Positions 49,036 through 58,130 of a stretch of 64,000 nucleotides of DNA are shown one piece after another. Source of the stretch: Streptomyces sp. ADI95-17. Lineage in GTDB: Bacteria > Actinomycetota > Actinomycetes > Streptomycetales > Streptomycetaceae. Location: NCBI RefSeq assembly GCF_003846175.1, contig NZ_ML123047.1:481549-545548 (forward strand), written 5' to 3'. The position numbers and the translations under genes were made by a program. The notes beneath the pieces are model-generated. The model saw only the letters and a program-made list of their open reading frames with translations, was not told the origin of the DNA and did no database searches. The first letter of the stretch is position 1. Every line of letters begins with the position of its first letter.

Positions 49036-50436
49036 ATGAGCGTTGTCACCAATACGACCACGATCGGCGCGATCGACGCACCGAGCCGCCGCAACACCGA
49101 ACTGATGTTGATGGTCTTCGCCGTCGCCATCTCGGTGTTCGCCTACGCCAACGTGGGACTCGCCCTCAACGGCGAACTGCCCTCCGGCATGCTCGGATAC
49201 GGGCTCGGACTCGCCCTGCTCGGCGGCATCGGCCACCTCGCCGTCCGCAGATTCGCCCCGTACGCGGACCCGCTGCTGCTGCCGCTGGCGACGCTGCTGA
49301 ACGGGCTGGGGCTGGCCATCATCTGGCGTCTGGACCAGTCCCCGCGGTTCCAGGCGACCGAGAACTTCGTGCCCGCCGCCTCCAAGCAGCTGCTGTTCTC
49401 GGCTGCGGGCGTCGCGCTGCTGGTCATCGTTCTGCTGGCCCTGAAGGACCACCGCATTCTGCAGCGCTACACCTACATCTCCATGCTGGTGGCGCTGTTC
49501 CTGCTGATCCTTCCGATGTTCTTCCCCGCGGTGAACGGCGCCAAGATCTGGATCAAGATCCCCGGCGTCGGCACGATCCAGCCGGGAGAGTTCGCCAAGA
49601 TCATCATCGCGGTGTTCTTCGCCGGCTATCTCATGGTCAAACGGGACGCGCTGGCCCTGGCCAGCCGCCGCTTCATGGGCCTCTATCTCCCCCGGGGCCG
49701 TGACCTCGGACCCATCCTCATGGTGTGGGCCTTCTCGATCCTGATCCTGGTCTTCGAGACGGACCTGGGCTCGTCCCTGCTGTTCTTCGGCATGTTCGTC
49801 GTGATGCTGTACGTGGCCACCGAGCGCACCAGCTGGATCGTCTTCGGTCTTCTGATGTCCGCGGCAGGCGCCGTCGGTGTGGCCACGTTCGAACCCCACG
49901 TACAGCAGCGTGTGACCGCCTGGCTCGACCCGTTCGACGGCTGGGGCAAGCTGGCCGCCAGCGAGCAGATGGCCAAGTCCCTGATGGCCTTCGGCTCCGG
50001 CGGCACCCTCGGCACCGGGCTCGGCCAGGGCAACTCCGACCTGATCGGCTTCGCCGCGAACTCCGACTTCATTCTCGCCACCGTCGGCGAAGAGCTCGGC
50101 CTCGCCGGGATGATGGCCATCCTGCTCGTCTACGGCCTGATCGTGGAGCGCGGCGTCCGCACCGCCCTCGCCGCCCGCGACCCGTTCGGCAAGCTCCTCG
50201 CGATCGGGCTCTCCGGCTCCTTCGCCATCCAGGTCTTCGTCGTCGCCGGCGGTGTCATGGGGCTCATTCCGCTGACCGGTATGACCATGCCGTTCGTCGC
50301 GGCAGGCGGATCGTCGGTCATCGCCAACTGGGCCCTGATCGGCATCCTGCTCCGCATCAGCGACACCGCGCGCCGCCCCGCCCCGACCCCGGCGCCCTCT
50401 CCCGACGCCGAGATGACCCAGGTGGTCCGACCGTGA
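49036..50436 (+). CDS. rodA: RodA/FtsW-family SEDS peptidoglycan glycosyltransferase, 466 aa
   Basis: This is an integral membrane protein with about ten to twelve spans of the SEDS family, which polymerises lipid II. Marks include MFFPAVNGAKIWIKIPGVG, IQPGEFAKIIIAVFFAGYL and the catalytic-loop region GTLGTGLGQGNSDLIGFAAN, then AGGSSVIANWALIGILLRIS near the end. It works together with the class B PBP encoded next; their genes overlap by 4 bases. The position between pstP and pbpA matches the rodA slot of mycobacterial gene order. Confidence 0.93.
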   Translation: MSVVTNTTTIGAIDAPSRRNTELMLMVFAVAISVFAYANVGLALNGELPSGMLGYGLGLALLGGIGHLAVRRFAPYADPLLLPLATLLNGLGLAIIWRLDQSPRFQATENFVPAASKQLLFSAAGVALLVIVLLALKDHRILQRYTYISMLVALFLLILPMFFPAVNGAKIWIKIPGVGTIQPGEFAKIIIAVFFAGYLMVKRDALALASRRFMGLYLPRGRDLGPILMVWAFSILILVFETDLGSSLLFFGMFVVMLYVATERTSWIVFGLLMSAAGAVGVATFEPHVQQRVTAWLDPFDGWGKLAASEQMAKSLMAFGSGGTLGTGLGQGNSDLIGFAANSDFILATVGEELGLAGMMAILLVYGLIVERGVRTALAARDPFGKLLAIGLSGSFAIQVFVVAGGVMGLIPLTGMTMPFVAAGGSSVIANWALIGILLRISDTARRPAPTPAPSPDAEMTQVVRP

Positions 50437-51890
50437 ACAAGCCCCTTCGCAGGATTGCGATCTTCTGCGGGCTGCTCGTCCTCGCTCTCCTGGTCCGCGT
50501 CAACTGGCTCCAGTACGTCCGCGCCGACGAGCTGAACGGGAACGAGCACAACCGCCGGGTCCAGATCGAGCGGTACGCCCACGAGCGCGGCAACATCATC
50601 GTCGACGGAGCCCCCATCACCGGGTCCGTCGAAACCAAGGGCAGCGACTTCAAGTACAAGCGGGTCTGGAAGAACGGCCCCATGTGGTCCCCCGTCACCG
50701 GGTACTCCTCGCAGGCGTTCGACGCCTCGCAGCTGGAAAGCCTTGAGGACGGAATCCTCACCGGTAACAGCGACCAGCTGTTCTTCGACCGCACGCTGTC
50801 CCTCTTCAACGGCAAGAAGAAGACCGGCGGCAACATCGTCACCACCCTCAACGGCGCCGCCCAGAAGGCCGCCTTCAAGGGACTCGACAACAGGAAGGGC
50901 GCCGTAGCCGCGCTCGACCCGCAGACCGGCGCCATCCTGGCCCTGGTCAGCACCCCTTCGTACGACCCGTCGGTCTTCGCGGGCAATTCCCTCAAGGACG
51001 CCGAAGCCCGGCAGCAGCTCCTGAAGGACAAGGACAAGCCGATGCTCAACCGGGCATTGCGCGAGACCTACCCGCCCGGCTCGACCTTCAAGGTCGTCAC
51101 CGCCGCCGCGGCCCTGGAGAACGGGCTGTACAAGGGGATCGACGACAAGACGGACTCCCCGCTGCCCTGGCGGCTCCCGCTGACCACCGGCAACCTTGCG
51201 AACGAGGGCAACATCCCGTGCGAGAACGCCACGCTCCGGGAAGCGCTGCGGTGGTCCTGCAACACCGTCTTCGGCAAGATCAGCGATGACCTCGGCAACC
51301 AGAAGATGATCGACGAGGCCGGCAAGTTCGGCTTCAACAAGGAGATCTTCACCCCGGTACGCGCCGATGCCAGCGTCTACCCCAAGGACAACCGTCCGCA
51401 GAACGCCATGGCCGGCATCGGCCAGGCGTCCAACCGCGCCACCCCGCTCCAGATGGCGATGGTCGCCGCGGCCGTGGCCAACGACGGCAAGCTGATGCAG
51501 CCGTACATGGTCGCCGAGCGCCAGGCCCCCAGCCTGGACGCGATCTACACCCACGAGAAGGAGCAGTTCAGCCAGCCCCTCTCGGGTGAGAACGCGCAGA
51601 AGCTCCAGCAGATGATGGAAACGGTCGTCAAGAACGGCACGGGAACCAACGCCCTCATCAACGGCGTCACTGTCGGCGGCAAGACCGGTACCGCCCAGCA
51701 CGGCCTGAACAACAGTGAGAACCCGTACGCCTGGTTCATTTCGTACGCCAAGACCGACAGCGGCTCCCCGGTCGCCGTCGCCGTGGTCGTCGAGGACAGC
51801 GATGCCAACCGCGACGACATCTCCGGTGGCGGCCTGGCCGCCCCGATCGCGCGGGATGTGATGAAGGCGGTCATCGACAGCAAGAAGTGA
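50433..51890 (+). CDS. pbpA: Class B penicillin-binding protein (PBP2/PbpA type), 485 aa
   Basis: A single N-terminal span (IAIFCGLLVLALLVRVNWL) is followed by a dimerisation domain and the transpeptidase domain. Active-site motifs: SxxK is STFK with Ser217 as nucleophile, SxN is SCN, and KTG is KTGTAQ. The first 150 residues are typical of the PbpA family in actinobacteria. It cross-links peptidoglycan made by the SEDS partner upstream, whose stop overlaps this GTG by 4 bases (GTGA). PknB, encoded next, phosphorylates PbpA in mycobacteria. Confidence 0.95.
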   Translation: MNKPLRRIAIFCGLLVLALLVRVNWLQYVRADELNGNEHNRRVQIERYAHERGNIIVDGAPITGSVETKGSDFKYKRVWKNGPMWSPVTGYSSQAFDASQLESLEDGILTGNSDQLFFDRTLSLFNGKKKTGGNIVTTLNGAAQKAAFKGLDNRKGAVAALDPQTGAILALVSTPSYDPSVFAGNSLKDAEARQQLLKDKDKPMLNRALRETYPPGSTFKVVTAAAALENGLYKGIDDKTDSPLPWRLPLTTGNLANEGNIPCENATLREALRWSCNTVFGKISDDLGNQKMIDEAGKFGFNKEIFTPVRADASVYPKDNRPQNAMAGIGQASNRATPLQMAMVAAAVANDGKLMQPYMVAERQAPSLDAIYTHEKEQFSQPLSGENAQKLQQMMETVVKNGTGTNALINGVTVGGKTGTAQHGLNNSENPYAWFISYAKTDSGSPVAVAVVVEDSDANRDDISGGGLAAPIARDVMKAVIDSKK

Positions 51891-52056
51891 TGCCCATCAC
51901 ATCGGGTGCCATACCTGCACATCGGGATACCGGTCAGGTATCAGGTCCGGACTCCGGGCCGATCAGGTAGTGCGCGGCCGGTAGCGTATGCGCGAGCAGC
52001 ACACCGCCGGACCACACACCGGTGCGGTCGGGACTGACGGAGAGGGCTGGAACAGT

Positions 52057-54039
52057 ATGGAAGAGCCGCGTCGCCTCGGCGGCCGGTACGAGCTGGGCTC
52101 GGTGCTCGGCCGTGGTGGCATGGCCGAGGTCTACCTCGCACACGACACCCGGCTCGGCCGCACCGTAGCAGTGAAGACGCTCCGTGCCGATCTGGCCCGC
52201 GATCCGTCCTTCCAGGCCCGGTTCCGCCGTGAGGCCCAGTCCGCCGCCTCGCTCAACCACCCGGCGATCGTCGCCGTCTACGACACCGGCGAGGACTACG
52301 TCGACGGGGTCTCCATCCCGTACATCGTGATGGAGTACGTCGACGGGTCGACGCTCAGGGAGCTACTGCACTCCGGCCGCAAGCTGCTGCCCGAGCGCAC
52401 CCTTGAGATGACCGTCGGCATCCTCCAGGCGCTGGAGTACTCGCACCGCGCCGGAATCGTCCACCGGGACATCAAACCGGCGAACGTCATGCTGACGCGC
52501 ACCGGTCAGGTCAAGGTCATGGACTTCGGCATCGCCCGTGCCATGGGCGACTCCGGAATGACGATGACCCAGACCGCCGCCGTCATCGGAACCGCCCAGT
52601 ACCTCTCCCCGGAGCAGGCCAAGGGCGAGCAGGTCGACGCGCGGTCCGACCTCTACTCGACCGGCTGTCTGCTCTACGAGCTGCTGACGGTACGGCCGCC
52701 GTTCATCGGTGACTCACCGGTCGCGGTCGCCTACCAGCACGTGCGGGAAGAGCCGCAGAAGCCCAGCAACTTCGACCCCGAGATCACGCCCGAAATGGAC
52801 GCGATCGTGTTGAAGGCCCTGGTCAAGGACCCCGACTACCGGTACCAGTCGGCCGACGAGATGCGCGCCGACATCGAGGCCTGCCTCGACGGCCAGCCGG
52901 TCGCCGCCACCGCGGCGATGGGCGCGGCCGGTTACGGCGGCTACGACGGATACGGCAACGACCAGCCGACCACCGCGCTGCGCGCCGCGGACCAGAACGG
53001 CGCGCAGACGTCGATGCTGCCCCCGGTCAACCCGGACGACGGCGGCTACGGCTACGACGACCGCCCGGACCGCCGCCGCCAGAAAAAGAGCAACACCTCG
53101 ACGATCCTGCTGATCGTGGCGGGTGTCCTGGTGCTGATCGGCGCGATCCTGATCGGCCAGTCGGTGTTCAGCAACCGCAACAGCGACAGCGACAAGTTCG
53201 ATGTTCCGAACATGGTCGGCTCGACAGTGAAGGAAGCCGAGAGGCTCGCGGACAACGCCGGCGTCGTCCTGAAGGTCGGCTCGCGCAAACCGTGCGAGGA
53301 CCAGCCCAAGGGCAAGATCTGCAGTCAGACCCCGACCGACGACGAGACGATGGCGAAGAAGGAGACCGTCACGGTCGTCGTCTCCACCGGGGCGCCGAAG
53401 GTCGATGTCCCGAACGTCGTGGAGAAGACCGAGGCGACGGCCCGCAAGGAGCTGGAGGCCCAGGGCTTCACGGTGAACGTCACCGCGGTCGAGTCCGAGA
53501 AGACCTCCGGTACGGTCATCAAGCAGACCCCTGACGGCAACACGAAGGCCGAGAAGAACTCCGAAGTCACCATCACGGTCGCCAAGCAGGCCACCCAGAA
53601 GGTGCCGAACGTCGCCGACCGGGACTACAACGCGGCCGTGGCTCAACTCAACGGCCTGGGCTTCACCAACGTCTCCAGGACCGACGTCGATTCGGAGAAG
53701 CCGGCGAACCAGGTGATCAGCCAGACACCGCCCCCCGACTCGATGCAGCCGCTGACCGCCCAGATCGTGCTGACGGTCTCCAAGGGCCCGCAGCAGCCCG
53801 AGCAGACCACGGTTCCGGATCTCCAGGGCAAGACGCTCGGGGAGGCCAAGGGCCTGCTCACCGCGGCCGGACTGCAACTCGGCCAGGTGCAGGGGCCGAA
53901 CGACGACAACGCGAAGGTCGTCACCTTCCAGCCCGGCGCGAACCAGCCGGTCGACAAGAACAGCGCGGTCAACGTGGTGACCATGCCGGGCGGCGGAGAC
54001 GGCAACATCTTCGGCGGCCCGTCCGGCAGACACCGCTGA
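52057..54039 (+). CDS. pknB: PASTA-domain Ser/Thr kinase PknB type, 660 aa
   Basis: The kinase domain spans about residues 10-270 with P-loop LGRGGMAEVYL, Lys40, HRDIKPAN with Asp138 and DFG 156-158. A Gly/Asp-rich linker leads to a membrane span near residues 345-368 (ILLIVAGVLVLIGAILIGQSV). The outer part has four PASTA units, beginning at FDVPNMVGSTVKEAERL, VDVPNVVEKTEATARKEL, QKVPNVADRDYNAAVAQL and TTVPDLQGKTLGEAKGL. PASTA domains bind muropeptides or lipid II, so the kinase senses wall synthesis. The ATG at 52057 follows GGAGAGGG. A second kinase of the PknA type is not present here. Confidence 0.96.
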   Translation: MEEPRRLGGRYELGSVLGRGGMAEVYLAHDTRLGRTVAVKTLRADLARDPSFQARFRREAQSAASLNHPAIVAVYDTGEDYVDGVSIPYIVMEYVDGSTLRELLHSGRKLLPERTLEMTVGILQALEYSHRAGIVHRDIKPANVMLTRTGQVKVMDFGIARAMGDSGMTMTQTAAVIGTAQYLSPEQAKGEQVDARSDLYSTGCLLYELLTVRPPFIGDSPVAVAYQHVREEPQKPSNFDPEITPEMDAIVLKALVKDPDYRYQSADEMRADIEACLDGQPVAATAAMGAAGYGGYDGYGNDQPTTALRAADQNGAQTSMLPPVNPDDGGYGYDDRPDRRRQKKSNTSTILLIVAGVLVLIGAILIGQSVFSNRNSDSDKFDVPNMVGSTVKEAERLADNAGVVLKVGSRKPCEDQPKGKICSQTPTDDETMAKKETVTVVVSTGAPKVDVPNVVEKTEATARKELEAQGFTVNVTAVESEKTSGTVIKQTPDGNTKAEKNSEVTITVAKQATQKVPNVADRDYNAAVAQLNGLGFTNVSRTDVDSEKPANQVISQTPPPDSMQPLTAQIVLTVSKGPQQPEQTTVPDLQGKTLGEAKGLLTAAGLQLGQVQGPNDDNAKVVTFQPGANQPVDKNSAVNVVTMPGGGDGNIFGGPSGRHR

Positions 54040-54055
54040 CACCGTTACACCGCCC

Positions 54056-54094
54056 CGAAGGGCCCCGGCGCCGCACGGCGACCGGGGCCCTTCG
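54056..54094 (+). terminator. Terminator after pknB
   Basis: CGAAGGGCCCCGG (54056-54068) pairs perfectly with CCGGGGCCCTTCG (54082-54094). It starts 17 bases after the pknB stop and lies between convergent genes, so it also serves the sortase gene from the other side. Confidence 0.85.
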
Positions 54095-54169
54095 TCGTAC
54101 TCACCACGTGCCTGCCGGAGACCGTCCCCGCCGGGTGTCCGGCCGGGACCGGGGGACAGCTGTCGGCTG

Positions 54170-54898
54170 TCAGCGCAGCTCCGCCGGCTTCGTACGGTCC
54201 TTGTCCACCTTCTCCGTACGCACCAGCTCTCCCCACACGATGTAGCGGTACTTCGACGTGTAGACCGGCGTGCAGGTCGTCAGCGTGATGTAGCGGCCGG
54301 ACTTCTTCGCGCCCGAGCCCTTCGGCACCTCCTGCAACACGTCGACGTTGTACTTCGACGTCTCGGGAAGCTCCTTGAAGACCTTGTAGACGTACCAGGT
54401 GTCCTTGGTCTCGAAGACGACCGCGTCCCCGGTCTTCACCTTGTCGATGTTGTGGAACTTGGCGCCGTGCCCGTCGCGGTGGGCGGCCAGGGTGAAGTTG
54501 CCCTTCTTGTCCCACGGGAGGGCCGACTTCACCGGGTCCGTGTAGTAGCCCGCGATGCCGTCGTTCAGGTTCTCGGTGTCGGTGCCCTTCTTGACCAGCA
54601 CCTCGCCGTTCTTCATCGACGGGACGTGCAGGAAGCCGATGCCGTCCTTGGTGTCGAGCGCGCCCGGTCCGCCCGCCCAGCGGTCGCGGATGGTGTGGCC
54701 CTGTTTGGTGGCCTCACGGTCGGCGAGCACATTCGTCCACCAGAGGGAGTAGACGACGAAGAGTCCGAGCACCAGGCCCGCGGTGATCAGGAGTTCGCCG
54801 AAAAGACTGACCGCGGTCGCGACGGGATGGCGGCCCCTGCGCCGGGGCGGGGGCTCGGACTCGCCGGTTCGCTCTTCGTGCTCGGTCCTCGCTGTCAC
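54170..54898 (-). CDS. Class E sortase, 242 aa
   Basis: This is a membrane-anchored transpeptidase. A basic N-terminus is followed by one span (TAVSLFGELLITAGLVLGLF) and the SrtE-type catalytic domain: FLHVPSMKNGEVLVKKG, NFTLAAHRDGHGAKFHNI with the catalytic His, and YITLTTCTPVYTSKYRYIVW with the catalytic Cys and following Arg. It attaches surface proteins with an LAXTG-type signal to peptidoglycan. The GTG at 54898 is 27 bases after the stop of a second sortase gene. No LAXTG substrate is encoded in the window. Confidence 0.93.
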   Translation of the reverse strand: MTARTEHEERTGESEPPPRRRGRHPVATAVSLFGELLITAGLVLGLFVVYSLWWTNVLADREATKQGHTIRDRWAGGPGALDTKDGIGFLHVPSMKNGEVLVKKGTDTENLNDGIAGYYTDPVKSALPWDKKGNFTLAAHRDGHGAKFHNIDKVKTGDAVVFETKDTWYVYKVFKELPETSKYNVDVLQEVPKGSGAKKSGRYITLTTCTPVYTSKYRYIVWGELVRTEKVDKDRTKPAELR

Positions 54899-54925
54899 CG
54901 CACCAGTCCCTGTCGTGATGATGAT

Positions 54926-56488
54926 TCAGCCCACGAGCGCGTCGGGCTTCCCCTCGCTGCGCGGTCGTTCGTCGACCATCTTGCCCCAGACGATCAAACG
55001 GTACGTACTCGTGAATTCCGGCGTACAGGTCGTCAGAGTGATGTACCGGCCCGGCCCGTCGAACCCGGAATCGCGCGGCACCGGGTCGATCACCGAGACG
55101 TTGGACGGCGATGTCTGCGGCAGGGTCCTGGCCGTCTTGTACGTGTAGTACGCGTCCTGCGTCTCGACCACGATCAGGTCGCCGGGGTTCAGCCGGTTGA
55201 TGTAGCGGAACGGCTCGCCGTGCGTGTTGCGGTGACCGGCCAGGGCGAAGTTGCCCTTCTTGGCGGAGGGCATCGCGGTGCGGAGCGTGCCCTCGCTGTA
55301 GTGGCCGACCATGCCCCGGTCGAGGACCTTCTCCTTGCTGATGCCCTCGGCGATCGGAGCGACCACATCCAGCTTGGGGATGTGGATGATGGCGAATCCC
55401 TGCCCCGCTTCGAACTCCCCTGGGCTGCGGTCGCCCTTCGCCCAGTCGTCCTGGATCTTGTGCGTCTCCTTGCCGGCGTACTGGTCGGCGCGCACATTCG
55501 TCCACCACAGCTGATAGGTGACGAACAGCAGCATCAGCACGCCGAGCGTGATGAACAGCTCGCCGGTGACCCGGCTGGCCACCACGGCCGGGCTGTCCTT
55601 GGCCGCACGTGCCGCACGCCGTGCCTCGACGCGCGACATCGGCTTGTCGGGCTGCGTGGCGGCCGTCGCCGCCGCCTCCGGCCGCTGATCGGCACGGCGT
55701 CGGCCCCGGCCCTTGGCGGCGCGACGGCGCTCGGCGCGGCCTCCGGTACGCGGCTCCGAACCGGTGTCGTCGGCGTCCGGACCGGGGTCCGTCGCAGAGC
55801 GCGGAGTCGCGGAGTACGAGTCGGGGTCCGCCGCTGATGCCGCCGATACCGCCGATACCGCGAAGATCTCCGTGTCGCCCAGCGGATCCGGATCCGGGTC
55901 CGGAACCGGCCGCCCGGCTGTCGTCTTCACCCGGCCGTCCGACCGGTGGGCGCCGGCCGTCCGTGGACCGACCGCCTCGTCGCCGGCCGGGAAGACGACG
56001 GCAAGGGGCTGCGTCAACTGCTCCGGAACGGACTGCTGCGGAACCAGCCGCTGCGGAACGGACTGCGCCATGAGCGGCGGCACGGGCCGCGTCGGCTGCT
56101 CCGGGACGGGCGCCGGCATGGGGGCCGGTACAGCCGTCTGCGGGCCGTACCAGTCCCGTGCGAACCCCTCGGGGTCGTACCACTCCTGCGGAGCGCCCTG
56201 GGGGCTCTGTGCCCCGTACGGCGCCTGTGCCTGGGCCGGCCCCTGTTGCGGCTGGGCCGGTCCGTCCGGGGCACGGTGCTGTCCCGGCCCGGCTGCCGGC
56301 GCCTCGGTCGACCGGGCCGGAACATCGTCGGCCCTGAACCACGGGGAGGTGCGCGGCCCCGGCAGCGGATCGTTCAACGGGTCCGCCAGCCGGTCGACCG
56401 CCGCCTCGAACGCGCCTGCGGCCCCGTACGCTCCCTGCTCGTACGGGCCGTCCTGATCGGCGTCGTGTCCGGGGCGGAGCTCGGTCAC
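54926..56488 (-). CDS. Class E sortase with long disordered N-terminus, 520 aa
   Basis: The C-terminal 220 residues are a class E sortase: a span (VTGELFITLGVLMLLFVTYQ), IIHIPKLDVVAPIAEGI, NFALAGHRNTHGEPFRYI with the catalytic His, and YITLTTCTPEFTSTYRLIVW with Cys and Arg. The first 290 residues are low-complexity, Pro/Gln/Ala-rich and then acidic, and lie in the cytoplasm. Such a long tail is unusual for a sortase. The GTG at 56488 overlaps the pabA stop by 4 bases (GTGA), which supports this start. Confidence 0.9.
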   Translation of the reverse strand: MTELRPGHDADQDGPYEQGAYGAAGAFEAAVDRLADPLNDPLPGPRTSPWFRADDVPARSTEAPAAGPGQHRAPDGPAQPQQGPAQAQAPYGAQSPQGAPQEWYDPEGFARDWYGPQTAVPAPMPAPVPEQPTRPVPPLMAQSVPQRLVPQQSVPEQLTQPLAVVFPAGDEAVGPRTAGAHRSDGRVKTTAGRPVPDPDPDPLGDTEIFAVSAVSAASAADPDSYSATPRSATDPGPDADDTGSEPRTGGRAERRRAAKGRGRRRADQRPEAAATAATQPDKPMSRVEARRAARAAKDSPAVVASRVTGELFITLGVLMLLFVTYQLWWTNVRADQYAGKETHKIQDDWAKGDRSPGEFEAGQGFAIIHIPKLDVVAPIAEGISKEKVLDRGMVGHYSEGTLRTAMPSAKKGNFALAGHRNTHGEPFRYINRLNPGDLIVVETQDAYYTYKTARTLPQTSPSNVSVIDPVPRDSGFDGPGRYITLTTCTPEFTSTYRLIVWGKMVDERPRSEGKPDALVG

Positions 56489-57123
56489 GCTACGGCCTTG
56501 CCCACCACCGGCGCGAGCCCCGCCGACCGCGCGACGGCTTCCGTGTCGCCGCACTGGGCCAGCCAGTTGGCCAGCATCAGGTGTCCGTGCTCGGTCAGCA
56601 CCGACTCCGGGTGGAACTGCACGCCCTCCACCGGCAGCTCACGGTGGCGCAGCCCCATGATGATCCCGTCGGCGGTCCGCGCCGTCACCTCCAACTCCGC
56701 CGGGACGGTGTCCGGTTCGGCGGCGAGCGAGTGGTAGCGGGTCGCGGTGAAGGGGGACGGGAGGCCGGCGAAGACGCCCGTGCCCTCGTGGGTCACCTTC
56801 GAGGTCTTGCCGTGCAGCAGCTCGGGGGCGCGGTCCACGACACCGCCGTACGCCACCGCCATCGACTGCATCCCCAGGCAGACCCCGAAGACCGGGACGC
56901 CGGTGGCCGCGCAGTGGCGCACCATCTCGACGCAGACGCCCGCCTGCTCCGGGGTGCCGGGACCGGGCGACAACAGGACGCCGTCGAAGCCGTCCTGGGC
57001 GTGTGCCGTGGTCACCTCGTCATTGCGCAGCACCTCGCACTCGGCGCCGAGCTGGTAGAGGTACTGGACGAGGTTGAAGACAAAGCTGTCGTAGTTGTCC
57101 ACGACGAGAATGCGGGCACTCAC
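56485..57123 (-). CDS. pabA: Aminodeoxychorismate/anthranilate synthase component II (PabA/TrpG), 212 aa
   Basis: This is a class I glutamine amidotransferase that supplies ammonia to PabB or TrpE. Motifs: VVDNYDSFVFNLVQYL, LLSPGPGTPEQAG, the nucleophile Cys in VFGVCLGMQS, and the His/Glu pair in VQFHPESVL. It lies far from any trp or pab gene and is sandwiched between two sortases and a small membrane protein, an arrangement conserved in Streptomyces. Overlaps of 4 bases at both ends (GTGA) couple it to its neighbours. Whether it serves folate or tryptophan is not decided by the sequence. Confidence 0.92.
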   Translation of the reverse strand: MSARILVVDNYDSFVFNLVQYLYQLGAECEVLRNDEVTTAHAQDGFDGVLLSPGPGTPEQAGVCVEMVRHCAATGVPVFGVCLGMQSMAVAYGGVVDRAPELLHGKTSKVTHEGTGVFAGLPSPFTATRYHSLAAEPDTVPAELEVTARTADGIIMGLRHRELPVEGVQFHPESVLTEHGHLMLANWLAQCGDTEAVARSAGLAPVVGKAVA

Positions 57124-57305
57124 TGGCCGCCGCCCTCCGTCCCGGTCGAGCCGTCGACCGTCACGTCACCGAACGGAAGCAGCGGCTCCGCCCAGGGGAA
57201 GACGTACTGGAAAAGCGCGTAGACAACAGCCAGTACCAACACGAGCGAGATGAGCGCACGCACCCATGCGTTGCCCGGCAGATGCCGCCAGATCCAGCCG
57301 TACAT
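57120..57305 (-). CDS. Small membrane protein, 61 aa
   Basis: One hydrophobic span (ALISLVLVLAVVYALFQYVF) follows a short N-terminus (MYGWIWRHLPGNAWVR) and leads to a short outer tail rich in Gly and Thr. The ATG is preceded by GGAGGGGA. The stop overlaps the pabA start by 4 bases. I do not know its function; genes of this size with the same neighbours are conserved in Streptomyces, and co-translation with pabA and the sortases suggests a membrane-linked role. Confidence 0.85.
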   Translation of the reverse strand: MYGWIWRHLPGNAWVRALISLVLVLAVVYALFQYVFPWAEPLLPFGDVTVDGSTGTEGGGQ

Positions 57306-57361
57306 GTTGTCCCCTCCATTCGGTACGAGACCAGACTAAAGGGCCGGGGCAGAAGCGTGGG

Positions 57362-58078
57362 TCAGCTGTGGAAAGCCGCCGGCTCGCCTTCGGAAACCGG
57401 CCGGGTGGCATCGAGGTGGGCCCAGGCGATGAGCCGGTGGCTGCTGCCCCACTCCGGGTCACAGGTGGTCAGCGTGAGATAGCGGCCGGGCCCGTCGAAG
57501 CCGGACTTGCGCGGGACGGGGTCGATGACCCCGATGTCGCCCGGCACGGTCCGGTAGGGCGGCTTGTCGATGCGGTACGTGAACCACGTCGTGCCGTCGC
57601 TCAGCACCACCGCGTCGCCCGGACGCAGCTTCGGGAAGTCCTTGAACGGGTCGCCGTACGTACGGCGGTGTCCGGCCACCGCGAAATTGCCCGTCGCGCC
57701 GAGGCGGGCGGTCCCCGAGTAGTGGCCAAGGCCCTTCTGCAGGGTCCGGACCCCGGTGTTCTCCAGGACGGGCCACTCCCAGTCCTTGCCGAAGCGGGGT
57801 ATATACAGCATCGCGAACGGCTTGCCGTCCCGGTAGGCGGCGGGAGCGGGAGGCTGCGCGGGCGCATCCGGCGCCTTCGACGTCGGGGAGGGCCGCGGCT
57901 CGGGCGCGGACACCGGACCCTGCGCCCACCGGCTGCGCAGGTCGTCGATCTGCCCCGCGGTGGCGTCGGCCGCCTTCACCCCGGTCCAGAACAGCACGTA
58001 CACCACAAAGAGAACGATCAGGGCGCCGACGGTGATGCAGAGTTCGCTGAACGTCCTGACAATCAGTCGCACCGACAC
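57362..58078 (-). CDS. Class E sortase, 238 aa
   Basis: This is the third sortase of the cluster. It has an N-terminal span (CITVGALIVLFVVYVLFWTG), a Pro/Ala-rich linker, then MLYIPRFGKDWEWPVLE, NFAVAGHRRTYGDPFKDF with the catalytic His, and YLTLTTCDPEWGSSHRLIAW with Cys and Arg. It has TTCDP where the other two have TTCTP, so substrate choice may differ. It is transcribed towards the 61-residue gene, 56 bases away, and follows the DUF881 gene by 52 bases. Confidence 0.93.
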   Translation of the reverse strand: MSVRLIVRTFSELCITVGALIVLFVVYVLFWTGVKAADATAGQIDDLRSRWAQGPVSAPEPRPSPTSKAPDAPAQPPAPAAYRDGKPFAMLYIPRFGKDWEWPVLENTGVRTLQKGLGHYSGTARLGATGNFAVAGHRRTYGDPFKDFPKLRPGDAVVLSDGTTWFTYRIDKPPYRTVPGDIGVIDPVPRKSGFDGPGRYLTLTTCDPEWGSSHRLIAWAHLDATRPVSEGEPAAFHS

Positions 58079-58130
58079 CTGGCCGGCCTCCCCACAGCCG
58101 CTCGCCGATTCACAGCTTCGCGGCCGCTCG